Source: Kingdonia uniflora (taxonomy: Eukaryota > Streptophyta > Magnoliopsida > Ranunculales > Circaeasteraceae). From it: a stretch of 64,000 bases of DNA. The first letter of the stretch is position 1; each line of letters begins with the position of its first letter. The position numbers and the translations under genes are program-made. Below the pieces are notes generated by a model, which was not told where the DNA came from, did not search any database, and saw nothing but the letters and a program-made list of their open reading frames with translations. This document shows positions 47,130 through 60,600 of this stretch, one piece after another. The DNA is taken from assembly GCA_014058105.1 (NCBI GenBank), contig JACGCM010000715.1, positions 3,844,001-3,908,000 of the forward strand, read 5' to 3'.

Positions 47130-50100
47130 GCTCAGTTGAATGCGAGGAAATATCTCGTAAATATGTTGGCTAGCAAAAGGCTTCAACTATAGCGAGCTTG
47201 GTCACTCTTACAAGAGTTGATTTTATGAGTGTCTACGCCAAGCATCTCCGCGACATCATAAAGGAAAGGATTAAGCATCCAGTGCACTTTAATACTCCAC
47301 TTGCAGGATTTAAGGTACATGTTCTTCATTATTGGATTATCACTCACTGGAAATAAAGTTTTCTTTGAAAAAAAAATATATTTTGGGAAATATTTCGAAT
47401 ATACCCGTGATGAAATTTAACCTGAACATTGCAGGTAATTGTGAATGCTGGAAACGGTTCAGGAGGTTTCTTTACATGGGATGTGCTAGACAACTCATGG
47501 CAGACACATCAGGATCTCTAAACTTAGAAACAGACAGATTGTTCCCTAACTACATTCCAAATCCCGAAGATAAGATAGCAATGTTCGTCACTAGAGTAGA
47601 AGTACTAAATCATTCGGCTGATTTAGGAATGGTTTTCGACACAGATGTTGATAGAAGCGGTGTCGTACATAGTACTGGCAATGCCATAAATGAGGATAGA
47701 CTAATTGCATTAATGTTAACGATAGTGTTGAGAGAGCACCCTGAACCATGATTGTTAGTGATGCACGTACTAGTATGGCACTGACACAGTTCATCATCGA
47801 TAGAGGGGGCCATCATTGCCTCTACCGTGTTGGTTACCGCAATGTGATTGACAAGGGACCTCAACTGAATCGGGAAGGAATTGAGATACACCTTATGATG
47901 GAAACTATGGGTCATGGGGCATTGAAAGAGAATCACTTCCTTGATGATGGTAATTTTATCGATCCCTCGTTTGTTTGTTTTCCTTTTGGGTTGTCTCTTA
48001 TTATTATTTTGCTCCAATGCTAAGACCTTCTAATGTTCAACTGGTTTCCTTAAAACTTACATACCTTATATATGGTTAAAAAACTATCATGTTTTCTAGA
48101 AACTCAAAATTGCCAAATTTGTTTCCGTAATTTCTTGGAATAGATGACTATGATATTATGACCTCTCTTTTAACATTGTATGGTTTCTTAATCTTAATAG
48201 ACATCTCTTTATATTCATAAAGGTGCTTATATGGTGCTGAAGATCATTATTGAAATGGTACACGAAGCTAGCTGGATCTAAAGAAGGAATAGGTAGTCTA
48301 ATAAAGGAACTAGAAGATCCAAAAGAATCCATAGAGCTGCGAATGACATCCTCTTAACACCAACACTTGCAAAGGAAACAGGTGCGGGGGAAATTGAGAC
48401 ATTCAGAAAGTACATAGAGGTGCGTAATTTCATTCCTATACCACTTCAATTTCTTGTTAGAATCGATGTTTAGAAGTTTAAGTTTTCTTTCAAGCTGGAA
48501 ACATATTTTTGCACATGGAGGAAAAAATCTCCTCCCATCTTACATTTCTGATAAAACTAAGAAAATTCTATTTTTTTTTTTTTTTTGGGCATATCGTTAA
48601 TGTTGTGATATGAGCTCGTCAGTGGTTCCCCGTTCTCACTTCGAAGCTCACCGGTCGTCTTAGGTTGGTCTCGGGATGAGGAGCTAGGAAATAGAATATC
48701 ACCGGTGGTCATCTTAGGTTGGTTTCGGGATGGGGATCCAGAGTAATGAAAGAGCAGTTTAGAAGTGGGTTTTTTTTTCTTTCTAGTTAGGTTGGTTTCG
48801 GCATGAGGATCTAGAGTAATGAAAGAGCAGTTTAGAAGCGGGTTTTTGTTTGTTTAAAAACATGAGTTTTTGGCTTCGTCTGATATCGATGTTTTTTTTA
48901 AGGGTCGCTATGTCGTTGGTATCGTAGCCTTTTGGTAGGGGCTTGCTATTTGCGATCAACAGAAAATCTCCTATTAAGACTTGCGCTGAATACATCTATG
49001 GCGATTCTTCAACGAGCTATTTCGGTGGCGATTCTTCGACGAGCTATCATTTAGCAGTTAGGGGCAGGTTGTTAAAAAAGAAGCAAAGACAGAAGTGACT
49101 ATTGTTCGATAAGCTATCATTTAGCAGTTATAGGCAGGTTGCCGTAGCCTTTCAAATAGCTCAGGGGAAGCAAAGAAAAAGACAGAAGTTTACTACGCAA
49201 GGAACGGCCTTAAGTCACTAATGAGGACTGGTAATGCCTGTAGCGGTTCTGGTTCTTTGAAAGAATCAAGTGCTGTGCCCTAACTGTTGCCTAATGTTTT
49301 GAGGACTGGTCATGTCTGTAGCGGTGTAGCAGTTCTGGTTCTTTGAAAGAAGTGTCGTACCGTGCCCTAACTGTTGCCAATAGAAGAGTGTCGTGCCCTA
49401 AAAGCAGTTTAGAGGCATGCATTTTAGGTCTGCGGCGTTGATCCACAGAAGAACCTACTGGCGCGTTAGTGAGGCCAATTTTGGGTACGCAAGTTCAAAG
49501 GACGCCCTAGCAAATAAGGACAGCGACTAGCAGGACGTAGGACTAGCAGATCTTCGCTAACCATAAGGAGGACTCAGAGGACAGATCTAGTGGAGGCCCT
49601 ACAAAGCTACTAGGCCTCCCTCACCGTATGCAAGTCTTTATTTTGAACTTGCGTTAAGTTGAAAATCCCTCCCACTAGCCATAACTATAGACAATAAAGG
49701 GCTAGGGCTTTAAGCATTTCAGACCTAGAAGCAATTAGAGGTAGCTTTCTACGTAGTGCCTAGTGCCCACTTAAGGATAGGTAGGATCCTAAATTACGAG
49801 CTACGTGATGAGGGCTTTAAAAAGAGGTCAAAAATGGTAGTGCGCGTGGCTCTCTATCTATAGAATTTGCATACGGAGAGCTATTTGTGTCAGATTTCTT
49901 AGTGGTAACGTCTATAGGAGATTCGTTTTCTTCCTGGTAGGACTAGATATTTGTGCATGCGAAAGCCTATTGCGGAGACTGTCCTCAATGCCTGCGAAAG
50001 AAATAGGATCTCACCGGACCCACTCCCTTTTAAAGCCGCTAAAAAAACTCCTCTGGGTTTCTTGCTGCGTGTGGGACTCAAATGCATTTTGCTTTCAAAC

Positions 50101-50598
50101 TAAGTGCTCCTCTCTTTTGCAAGAGTGGTGGGTAAATTCTGCTTTTTATGCCCTGCTCTAGTTGCGGCAGGCCTCTTTAAGCTGGTAGTGGCGACTCTAG
50201 GGCCTGCATTCTCATCATTCTTCCTTTCTAAGGCTTTCGACGCTTTCTATGGGGTGCGGCCTTGCACGACTCCTTTCTACAACTTGGGCTAGGTTCTACC
50301 GAGGGCACTACTGATGCAGAGGCCTTGGCTTTATGTGGATAACTAGCCGCTTAGCTGCCATAAGAGATTGCTATCTTAGGTAGAGATTGCACCTAGTAAA
50401 TAAATTTGGCTAGCATTACTTTATAAAAAGACATTTATTTCATGCTTGAAAACATTAAAACCGTAACATTTATTTTTTGTAGGAAGGAAGGATAAGAAGG
50501 TGGGAGCTGGATTCATGTGGTGATTGTTGGGTAAGTGAAGGCTGCCTTGTCTACTTGAATGACACAACACCTACTGCTGTTAATGCACATATGTACAG
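47130..50598 (+). pseudogene. Phosphoglucomutase/phosphomannomutase-family pseudogene
   Basis: Exon remnants with intact splice borders follow the order of plant PGM/PMM-family proteins of the At5g17530 type: about 47130-47314 (RVDFMSVYAKHLRDIIKERI), 47435-47949 (VIVNAGNGSGGFFTWDV, NPEDKIAM, then VFDTDVDRSGVV with the metal-binding DxDxDR loop, then DARTSMALTQF and CLYRVGYRNVIDKG), 48223-48419 (GAYMVLKIIIEMV) and 50483-50598 (WELDSCGDCWVSEGCLV). It is broken by one-base deletions near 47490 and 47745, another frameshift near 48270, and stops in the first part. Neither the N-terminal half with the catalytic serine nor the C-terminal phosphate-binding part is recognisable. The last visible intron is 2.06 kb and contains a GC-richer block. 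Confidence 0.85.
48590..50400. other. GC-richer insert in a pseudogene intron, possibly mitochondrial DNA
   Basis: Compared with its AT-rich neighbours this block is visibly richer in G and C and has no poly-A or poly-T runs in its right part. It contains local duplications: a unit of about 73 bp (marks 48716 and 48789) and one of about 78 bp (49225 and 49303). No conserved gene is seen. The composition and style resemble non-coding plant mitochondrial DNA, which would make it a nuclear insertion. This is an impression, not a match. Confidence 0.35.
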
Positions 50599-53434
50599 GT
50601 AACACCATATTGAAATAGTTGTGATTTATAAGAGGCATGATCACACTAAACTGCGTTTGGGTAATGATAATGAAGGAAAAGAAAAATGAAACTTCTATTT
50701 AAGTAATGAAAAAAGCTATTTTTCTTGTGAAGATGATTCAAATACTTGCTCTCATTTCATTCTAGATATTTAACAGCACACACATTTTACCATTATGACC
50801 TTGTTTTTTTCCTGACTTAGCTAGTTCCTAATTGCGAGCCAAATTGATGAGATACTTGACATTACAGAGGTTGATCGGTATGCAAGAAACTGATGAACTT
50901 GTAGGAATACAGAGTAGAACAAATTTAGTTTTGTACTAAAGAAATGAAAAAAGAAGTACTCTTCATCACCAGGAGGCTCTCCGTCACTTTTTACTCGTCT
51001 CATGCTTCCTCTATCCTCTTAAAGCAAGTTAAGGTATGTGCAAGAAGGTTGTTGTTGTTAAATCAGTTTTGTGGTAAAGTTTATATGTAAAGGGTCTTTT
51101 TAGTTTTTAATGGATTAATAAAGTAGCTATGGTTTTAGACGAATACATGATATTCATATATTTCATATTTCCTAAAGTATATTTCACTTTTGGAATTTTA
51201 TAATTCAGTGAATGATTGCTTATGAACTTCAGAATTAATCCTGAATTACCATGAACACAAAGATAGTTCAAAACACCTCTGTGACCAGTTTGATAGAGTT
51301 CAATGGATTTGAATTTATGGTATGCAATTTAGTCTAGTATCTTATAACAATAGTCTATTTTATCTTCTTGTAATTAATGATTTAGTTTTGGTGGAAAAAC
51401 TGTAAGCTATATTTGTTTAGTTTATGTTATGAATCCTATTACAAAGAAAAATGATCAACTTCTTCAACTTGAAACAACTTCCGAATTCCTTTTATTTAAA
51501 TGTCAAGTCATCTTTTAACATAGACACAAATGAATATAGTACAACTTTTTCCCATTAATAATATAACCCCACAATTGCTACTATTATACACATTGTCTTT
51601 TTATGCATCTTTATTGATAGAACTATAAATTCTAAATTGCAAGAGCTCTCATGAACTTGAGACAATGATGGTTCAAATCCATCTAGTTCTAATTGTAAAA
51701 TTATAGGAAAAACTCTTTAAGTAAACTAATATTATTTAATAAAATTTTGAAATTTATAATTACAAGAAGCGACTAAAATCATCGTCAATAATTGTGTCTA
51801 ATACGTCGACGTTTTTACGTGACAAATAACACGACTAGTTTGTATGTTGAATTTTTTTAGAATTATGACAAATTAGGCGATTTTGGCGTTGTAAAATTGC
51901 GACGTATAAAACAACGGATAAATAAATCGAAAAATAGAACAAATACGATGAAAATAACGACTGAGACTTGTGTATATTTTTTGCGACGCATAAAACGACT
52001 CATAAATGTATCACAATTTTAACTAAAAATAACAAATATTATGACGTGGTTTATAGTCGTAATATTACGATGCATTTCAAGTCGAAAACAAAAAACTACT
52101 GCAAAAAGAACGACGCTTTTTTCGACTAAAATGAAAGTCACTTTAGCAAAATAATGACTGTCATACCCCGTCGTTTTTTACTCGTTTTGGCCTAGTGAAC
52201 CCTAATTAGAAATATTCTAGAAACTGGGAAACATACTATCTTAACCTTGTATTGGTTAATTAGGAACTCCCTAAAACCTACTAAGCCATCTCTAGCAGAG
52301 AGGCTTAAATCAAAATAACATTAATGTAAATAAACCATAGACGATTATAAACGACCATGCGAGGGCGATTCACATAAGATTTAATGAACACATGAAAATG
52401 GGAGTGATTTAATGATTTTTTCCTCATGAATATGATGACTCTTTTACGAGGAAAATGATAAACATTATTCAATTAATGAACCTTTGTGGAAGAGAAAGGA
52501 AAATAGAAGAGAAAAACTTTTAATTTATTTTAGTTTTAATTTTAAGATTTTATTTTAGAAATGGAGGAGAGAGGTGGTAACCTCTTAATTAGGTAGCCCA
52601 TCTGAAATGAGGTGGAGCTCTCCTATTGGTGGGGTATCTATCTAGCTTCCCCATGGGTTAGCTAATCATGATCTTTTCTTTCCCTTATATGTACATGAAT
52701 GTTGATATTAGGCATATTTGGTAGAGTGATGTCGATCGGACTCGTTTGTTTTCATTAAAAATAAGCAATTATGCACGTGCTATCGTGCGCACAAACGCCT
52801 ACATTTGGGAATATGGTTAGGTTTTGAATTAATTTTTGATTTTATTTTGAAGTACTTTGAAGAAGGGAAGATTAAAGAGATAAAAAGATAGAAACCAATG
52901 CATAGATAGGAGTAGAGGAGGTGAAGTGAGAAGAAGGGAAAATTAGGTTTTATAATATCTCGAGAAGCGTATTTTTTATGCAAATAAAGAGTTTATATTG
53001 AGTTCGTAATCAACGGCCAAAATCTATTCTTTCGACATGTTTTTTTGTTAACATCATCTTAGGCCTTCATTCCATTCCTCGAGAACTCGTTGATGTACAA
53101 TTGTGCTTCAAATCAAATATTGAGGTTTTTCTTTAGTAATAGAAATGTTTTGTATTATTACGCTTATTCACACCGAGCTAAACTTGGTCAAAACTTAGCA
53201 ACGAGAAAATGCATACATTCAAGAATTTCATATGACAAGATGCATGAGGAAGTAACGGCCAATCATATGCACTTGTGATTTTTTTTATAATACATGCAGG
53301 TTCTCTTCGCACTATAAGGTATTGATTAGTGCATGCGATGTAGAATGGGAGAAGATACTTATGTTACTGTAATTGTTTATGTTCAAGTATTTTAGCCTTA
53401 TTAGTTGAACATTATGTTGTGATAATTTCCTAGG
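50599..53434. other. Gene-poor region with transposon-like pieces
   Basis: At about 51770-52150 the sequence is crowded with CGAC, GTCG and ACGAC words and opens with ACAAGAAGCGAC, as in sub-terminal parts of small CACTA elements. TGTCATACCCCG at 52159 looks like an LTR start of a Ty3-type element, but no partner end or duplication could be fixed. A 29-bp phrase near 51662 (GATGGTTCAAATCCATCT) recurs near 63130 inside the CACTA element. No gene is supported. Confidence 0.4.
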
Positions 53435-54266
53435 TGTCAAGGCCTGGCTCAGGGCCACCTCTACAGTGCCTGGAGCATAATAGAATATGAGGCCGTGCGG
53501 CATACATGCACGTGCGGCTGAGCATGTACAAGCCTTTTTCACTAGGCATGACGGCGCATGTGGAATATACTTACGGATGCTAGAACGACATCCGAATCAT
53601 CCGGAATACTCGTGTGGGGTCATTGAATATGTATTAAGAATAGGCAGTAATGCTTAAGGTTCCCTCAATAATCCCTACATCATAATCACTCATGACTATG
53701 CACAAGAATGGAAGCACACCTATCTTGGCAGCGAATCAGGGTAGCTTAATATGCTGGGTCCCAAATATATTGGAGGGTGACGAGCCTGAACTAGCTGGGT
53801 GGCAGACAACTCAAATAGCATAGTCCATTTATAAGGGGCGGTGCATCTCAGTTGCCTCGTGGGACATATCCGGCCCAATATTCTGTACTATCTAGAAAAG
53901 CAGCCCGCATTACAAGGCAATGTCTCATGGCATTTCTTATTCCAAGGAAAACTCATGAACATCCCTTATGGATAGTCAATGAGCCGGGGCCATAGATGAC
54001 TAAACATTAAAGCTTATTTTGTCATGGGGTGGTTTGGACCAACTTCCACCTTAATATAGCTACTAAGTAAATATCTTGTCTCCAAAAGGAAGCATAAAAA
54101 ATGAAGACAAAGCGTACTCGCCCTTCTCACCCTTATCGCCCCCTTAACCAAATCCGTTTTTAGCGAAACTTGGCGTGTAGCTATATTAGGACATAAAAAA
54201 CATATATCCAAGGTCAGAACTTAAAACGCTCGAGTAAATTTCTTTGGCGTTTGCTGGGGCATCACA
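53435..54266 (-). repeat. Candidate LTR of an unidentified retroelement
   Basis: Read on the minus strand it begins TGTGATGCCCC at 54266 directly behind a purine-rich AGTATAGGAAGG, as a 3' LTR would behind its polypurine tract. It has a TATA box (TTATAAATGG, about 53834-53825) in the middle and ends GGCCTTGACA at 53435. Composition differs from the flanks. The matching 5' LTR would lie beyond the right edge of the window. Confidence 0.45.
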
Positions 54267-56499
54267 CCTTCCTATACTCAACAATCTTGACGACTCGTTG
54301 AGAACTTTTCTTCAACATGGCTCTGCAAGGATTCAATCTAACATTCTTCTCTACTGGCGAATACTAAAGTAAACTGCTAGTCTTGGTGCTGGCAATTGTG
54401 GTCTTCATAATTGAACCTTGATCTTCGACCTTCAATTTGGAGTGATACGGTGACTAGAGCTTCATTCGCTCTTGAGTTTCTGCCTATTCTTCTGGATATT
54501 GTCCTGTGGCCATAACCTTTTGATATGTATATGGGCATTACATTTAGCATGTCACCCTTTGAAATACATTATATCCATATGCATAATGCATTCTCCCCTA
54601 ACGGATTTGGAATGTCGTTCCTCTCGACAAACCTAACGTCTTATTTGGATGGCCGGACGTAGATATTTGCAATTCCATCAATAAGGTGCGCTCTCTTCTG
54701 AGTCATACCGGTGCGCTCTTCCTTTGAGTCGCACAATACCTTTGCAATCCGAGTATTCAATCTTATGTAAATCTCAGTTTCAAACCACATTCTCTCGCAC
54801 TTGATAAGCTCGACGTCCTCATCAAGGACTCTTTTGTGAGGGGTGAGGATCAAGTCTGCTAAAACTTGGGGTATACTCTTCCCATTTGCTACAGAACATC
54901 TATCGCACTCTCAAATCCATGAATTCTCCCTCAACTTATTTTGTAAAGGTCTTCAGACGTCCACCTTTCTTACGGAACAATCGAGATACAAGATTAAGAT
55001 GCTGTACTCTTACCTTACTAGGATTGAGAACTGGTACTCACTGTTTACTTGGACAAAGGAAGTATCTCCATATGAGGTAGCATACTCTCAACAAATGCGC
55101 GAACACTTTGTCCTACCACCAAGAAACACTCGAGGCAGCCTATCAAGGTGCGAAAACTCTGATTGGCCATACCGCTAGCAAATCCTTCGAGGTCCGCCAT
55201 AAAAGACATATTGTGTGAACTTGGAAAACCCATGAGACATCTATCTGTGCAACAACATAACACTCTACCAAACTTCGTGGTACCCCATCATTTAACAATT
55301 AAGCGATAGATGGCATCTGCAAGTTCACAAATATCTGTATAAGATCACATGCATTTGTACCTAACTCGGCTGCAGGAAAAATGATCGTTACTTCAGCGTC
55401 ATGGGAAGTCTCTCAACTTTGGAGGACTCCTCATTGCCTCTCTCATAAGGAGGACTTAACACTGACATCTTACATACCTTGCTAAACTGTGGTGGTAATG
55501 ACCTTGTTGGAATCTGCATATAACTACGTCATAATTGTTCTGCCATAGCCGATGACTTCTAACTGACTGAATGTTGAAGTGTCTATCCATTTCTTCATCC
55601 CTACTCTTCTGTGAGTAACTTGGGGAATTTAGGAATAGAATATTGCCATTGTACCTCTAACCTGAGCTCGTTGGTTAGTTACTTCCAACTGTTACCAAAC
55701 TCGCAGAGATCAACATTCATACTAGTACAATCATCTGAATATGAAGTGTAGCCATTCTCTATCTTTGAACTACCTTTTACAAATGCAGCCAACTAAATTT
55801 TGGTCATTCAGAAGCGATCTTCTTAAGATACTCCATCGATACAAAGAGGCGTGGGAATCCAACCCTATTGCCAACCACCATGCAATAAGGAATTGGGAAT
55901 TAACATCCAATTCCACTCAAGATCTTTTATCAGAGAGCATCGATCCGTCTAAGTTCATGTCTGAGGTAACCCGCACAACTAACTGTAGCCCAATTGCGTT
56001 CTACGATAACTATGTAACTTACTGTGATTCGAAAACATGCGTCTTCACCAATCTGTGAGCTTAAAGTAATCCAGGACTGTCTCGTGGAACAATAAGGATC
56101 AACTCGGCTAGAGCACTCGTACAACGACACACCTAAAACTCAACTACGGAGCCAGAGAACGTGCATCACTCGACATCTTGCCTTCTTGGAGTGAGCAAAA
56201 TAGTGTCCAAGCATCATGTGCTATTGGCGGACAAACTGTGAATATGCAAAAACCTAACTTGGAGCGGTCGCGGCTCATGTCGCGTAACCAAGAGAAAACT
56301 CTGCCATCAATGTCACTACTGACGGAAATTACTGTGTGCACATTTTGGGACTCAAACCATGTCTTTATCTTCTTGCTGCTTCAATTTTGGATCATAACGT
56401 TCAACTTTGGAATGTAGCTGTGCCCAACTTGGGACAATCAAAACGAGTATCAAACCAGGATTTCTTTGATCTTTTGCAGACACTAAGGAATTCAAACTA
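54267..56499 (-). other. Interior of the candidate retroelement, left of the CACTA
   Basis: A region of uniform, more balanced base composition with only short broken ORFs on the minus strand. The last one ends just before the LTR (VVKIVEYRKV and a stop). I do not recognise Gag or Pol motifs. It continues at 63747-64000 beyond the CACTA insertion. Confidence 0.35.
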
Positions 56500-56801
56500 C
56501 ACTACAAGATAAACTACATACAATAGCACAAAAATTATAGCATTTTTATCGTATGTTATTATAGGCATACACTAATAGCTTTCCTTAGATAAATGCCATG
56601 GTACCACACATTTTCGTACCTAACCTAAATTTTTATGAGGAGGTATCGACCATAGACTTTTTTATAGCGGTCATGCACGCCATATAGTTTTCGTTTAACT
56701 TTTTAAATCAAACTCCTTTCACGACTTTAAAATCTAACTCATTTTCTCCCTCTTTTTCTCAACTTCTCCTTTCTCCTTGGAATCAATCAACTACTCTAGG
56801 G

Positions 56802-56805
<4 letters not shown>

Positions 56806-56832
<27 letters not shown>
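56806..56832. repeat. (CT)n run in captured H2A.Z leader
   Basis: A CT microsatellite of about 27 bp. It lies 65 bp before the H2A.Z-like exon and was probably part of the leader of the donor gene. Confidence 0.8.
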
Positions 56833-56837
<5 letters not shown>

Positions 56838-56896
56838 GTAGTTAAGGTTTTGAAGATCGATTTTGATTTGTAGGTTTTTGTTTGAAGTGAGAATCA

Positions 56897-56997
56897 ATTC
56901 CAAGGAAAGGAGGGAATGGGCTGTTGGCAGGAAAAACTACAACTGCAAACAAGGACAAGATGAAGGCCGTTACCAAGTCTTCGCACCCCAGTTCTAG
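56897..56997 (+). pseudogene. Captured histone H2A.Z exon 1
   Basis: The frame reads KGGNGLLAGKTTTANKDK followed by a short Lys-rich part and SSHPSS, ending at a splice donor (TCTAG|GTAAG). This matches the N-terminal tail of plant H2A.Z (M-A-G-K-G-G-K-G-L-L, then Thr/Ala/Lys-rich, then R-S-S-R) up to the position where the histone fold would begin. The position of the start codon is ATT (56897-56899), so the fragment could not start there. No histone-fold exon is recognisable downstream. With its CT-rich leader it looks like a genomic piece taken up by the CACTA element. Confidence 0.75.
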
Positions 56998-58586
56998 GTA
57001 AGAAAAACTTTAGTCCACCATTTTAAGTTTTTCTGTGATCTTTTGTGATTTTGGATATTTTTGTGTGTTGAGTAAACCTTAATTGGGAGAGATGATTAGA
57101 TTTTTCTGTGGAGTGGGTTATTGATGGAGGAATTAAACTTAGAATTGATGGGTTAACTAAAGTAGGATGAGTTTAGTGATTTAATGGAGAATTGGAAGTA
57201 AAGTTTAGATATAAATTTGTGGGTAAGAAGTATTTGTTGCTATGCCTGAAACATTTATGTTGGTAACTTTTTTCATTGAGGACAAGGGGAGCTTTTCTTC
57301 TGTATGTGATCTTCTCCTATAGCTGTATTAGTCCATCTTGTGAAGAGACTTGGGGATGATTTAGTTTGCGAGAATGAATGGTTGTCGGAGTTTATAATTC
57401 ACTGAGAATAATCTAGTTAATGTTTCTTAAAGATCTTTTTCGGAATAAACCTCTTAATGTTTTTCCAAATGTTAATTTATGAGAAGGCTTGTGCGGTTTA
57501 GATTATTTTTCATCGGTAAGGGGTAAGTTAAATTGTAGGCATGAAACTGTCATTTGTAAAGAGTTCCCAAAAAATTGCCATTTGGTTGGCTTGGGTTATT
57601 CTTGCTACTTACCAAAGTGGAGGGATTCTACGACCTTCTTAATTAAGATATATTTTTGCTTCTTTGTAAATTGTAGATTGGCCTATGTTTTCTCATTTTG
57701 CAGTTTGTTAAAAGTGCATTTAGGCAGTTGGAGCAAATCCTAGAGCATTTTGATTTTCTTTTAAAAGCCTTGACACTTCTCTCATTGGTAAGAAACCTAC
57801 TGATAGTGTTCATTTTTCAGCTTTAAGGGAGCAACTCGACATTAAATACCTAGTTATGGGAGGTATTTGTTATATTGTTTGTCACATAGACCTCTTTATG
57901 GGTATAAAGGAGGGGGTGCTACTGATCTGTTATCAAAGAGTGTGTTCTTGTTCCTGAACATCTGGTACGTATATTAGTAAGGAAAATAAAAGCTTCTGCA
58001 AAAACATTATACCGAAAAAGGACCCAGGTTAGTTTTCTTTATGACTTTCATAAATTGGCATGGAGTTCTTTTCCAAACATGGACTTGTAATCTGTTTGAA
58101 GTGAGTACGATATATGAAAAATTTCTGAAAGTCCACTGCAAAGAATGGAAGCTCAAAAGATTTGGTGTTCTCCTCTATCCCAAGAACTTCAAAAATATCA
58201 TCTCGAGTTTGACAGTAAGTACCAAAGAATACCCACCCTCATGATTTATTTTATATAACCTGCTTTCTTTGCCTTTACATGAGAAGCATGCACCCTTAAA
58301 AAAACCATCATCTCCAAACTCTTCAAATAAAATAATCTGAACATGGGTGTTAAACTGATCACCCTAGAATTACAATTTCATTAAAGAATATTTGATTAGC
58401 ACAATTATCTGCCACAGGTACAATGGTAACCATATAGTCTACAAACAACATCAAAGTGAAAGGTATATTTGATCCCACTTATATGTATACAATTATAAAT
58501 CACTTTGGATTCTAGATTTGCTACTATTTATGAGGAGGCAGAAGATGATATGGATGTTACTGACCATTATTTCCTTAATTATACAG
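56998..58586. other. Unidentified part of the CACTA cargo
   Basis: Presumably H2A.Z intron sequence at the left. At 57815-57900 an open stretch reads ALREQLDIKYLVMGGICYIV. At 58041-58244 another short ORF contains KEWKLKRFGVLLYPKNFKNI. I cannot assign either. They may come from further captured genes. Confidence 0.35.
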
Positions 58587-60600
58587 ATGGGAAATGGGGG
58601 AACGATGTTTACTATTGACGAAGTACTTGCGTCTATGGGGTTTGGAAATTTCCAAGGTCTTGTACTTGTATATGTTGGGATGGGTTTTAAAAGTTATGGA
58701 AATGATGCTTCTTTCCTTTGTTGGACCAGCTGTCCAGTCTGAGTGGGGGCTTTCTTCTCGCCTAGAGAGCTTCATTACTAACATTGTCTTTGCCGGTATG
58801 CTTGTTGGAGCTTACTTAGGGGGTGTTGTTTCAAATAACCATGCAAGGAGGTAATGCCCTTTCCCTTTAATTAGTTTCAGTTTTATGCATGGATATCTAT
58901 TCATGCTAGAAATAACGGTCAATCTATATTTTAGGTGTTAATTATACCTATGTGATTTTCTCTATAAGAATATGTTAGGCTTTACATCATTTAACATCAT
59001 ATACGCAAAGACTTGTTCATGCTTGATGAACTGACCTTATTATTAATGGTATCCCTTTTTTCAATTCCAGGAAAGGATTCCTTATTCCAGCATTAATAGT
59101 TATGTTTGTAGCTAGTTTTCTAAGAGCCTTTTCCCCAAATTATGCTTCATTGCTTATTCTGCACTGTTTAGTTGGTGTTGGTTTGGGAGGGTGCCCTGCC
59201 CTGCGCTTCCATCGTGGTTTTTAGAGTTTATTCCATCTCCTAACAGAGGCACTTGGATGGTTATTTTTTTAACTTGTTGGACACTTGGAACGATACTTGA
59301 GGCTTCACTTGCATGGGTATTATAACATTGATCTCCCTGCCCTTTTACCAATTTAGTGGAACAATACCATTATCTTTTGTACCTTCATCTCGCTGTCATT
59401 TTCTTTGCAGCTTATCATGCCAAGGTTGGGGTGGAGGTAGCTACTTGCATTGTCATCTTTGCCATCTTTAGTTCTGCTTCTATTTTACAGTGTTACACCA
59501 GAATCACCTAGGTATCTATGTGGGAAACGTATAACAATTGAAGCACTTTAAATTTTACGGAAAATAGCAAGAGTGAACTGGGTAGAGATCCCATCTGGTA
59601 CTATTGTTTTTAATTACACGATTGAGTTTGATGAAGAAAATAGTACTCCATCTGAAAATACTCCTTTACTCCTCTCACTCAGGAAATATGATGTTATCAA
59701 AAATCCTAAGAAAAACAAGTCTAACATTTAAAGCCTCTTTTCATTGTTTATGTTCTTTTTACCAGAACTCGCCAGATCAACGCTCCTCTTATGGGTCATC
59801 TTCTTTTCCAATTCATTTTGTTATTATGGCTTCGTATTATTGACTTATGAATTAGTCCATTCTAGTAGACAATCACCACCTTTTTTTTTTCAGCAACGAG
59901 TTTAGCATGTCGCAAAAGACATTCAGCGATAGGCATAGCCCGTCAGATTGTCGTCGTTAATGCTGGGGGTCACTAAAAGTTTGACGACGGAAAAACTCGT
60001 CGCCATATGCTATAGATTTTGTGACACGTATCATTTGTCTCTATTTGACATACTTTTGCAATGGTTATATTCGTCATTAAACTTTTAGTGACAATAACTA
60101 AAATAAGGGTAAAATGGGACTTCCTTCACCTTTTAGCGACATTAAAAAATTATCGCATTAACAATTATTTATTAAAAATATAATAAATAGCACAAAAAAA
60201 ATGCCATTACAAAAATAAATCTGGAAGGAAAAAATTAATAGCCCAAAATTACATTTTATTCATAGGAAACATTCTTACACTATAAAGTTAGACATCTAAC
60301 CCCATAAGATTCAATGCACTATATTACAACAACTCTTTTACTTCTATCGTATAAGACTTGAACTTTAATGTTGCATTTACAAAAATCAATTTCTTCAAAA
60401 TTGTTCTCTTCCGCATTAAGTACTAGTTTTCTTTGAGGGATGCAAAGAATTTCTCGTTCAAGAATCATGTGTGTGACACCTACAAACACAACACATAAAT
60501 GTAACCCATTCAAAGGACTCGTTAATCCCTAAGGTTATAGTAGTTCAATCATATAAAAGAGAAGTGAGATACACAATACCACAAAGAATATTGCAGAACG

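Noticed and set aside
52159..53434. Complete solo LTR starting at TGTCATACCCCG
   Set aside because: No matching end or flanking duplication could be found; only the start looks right.
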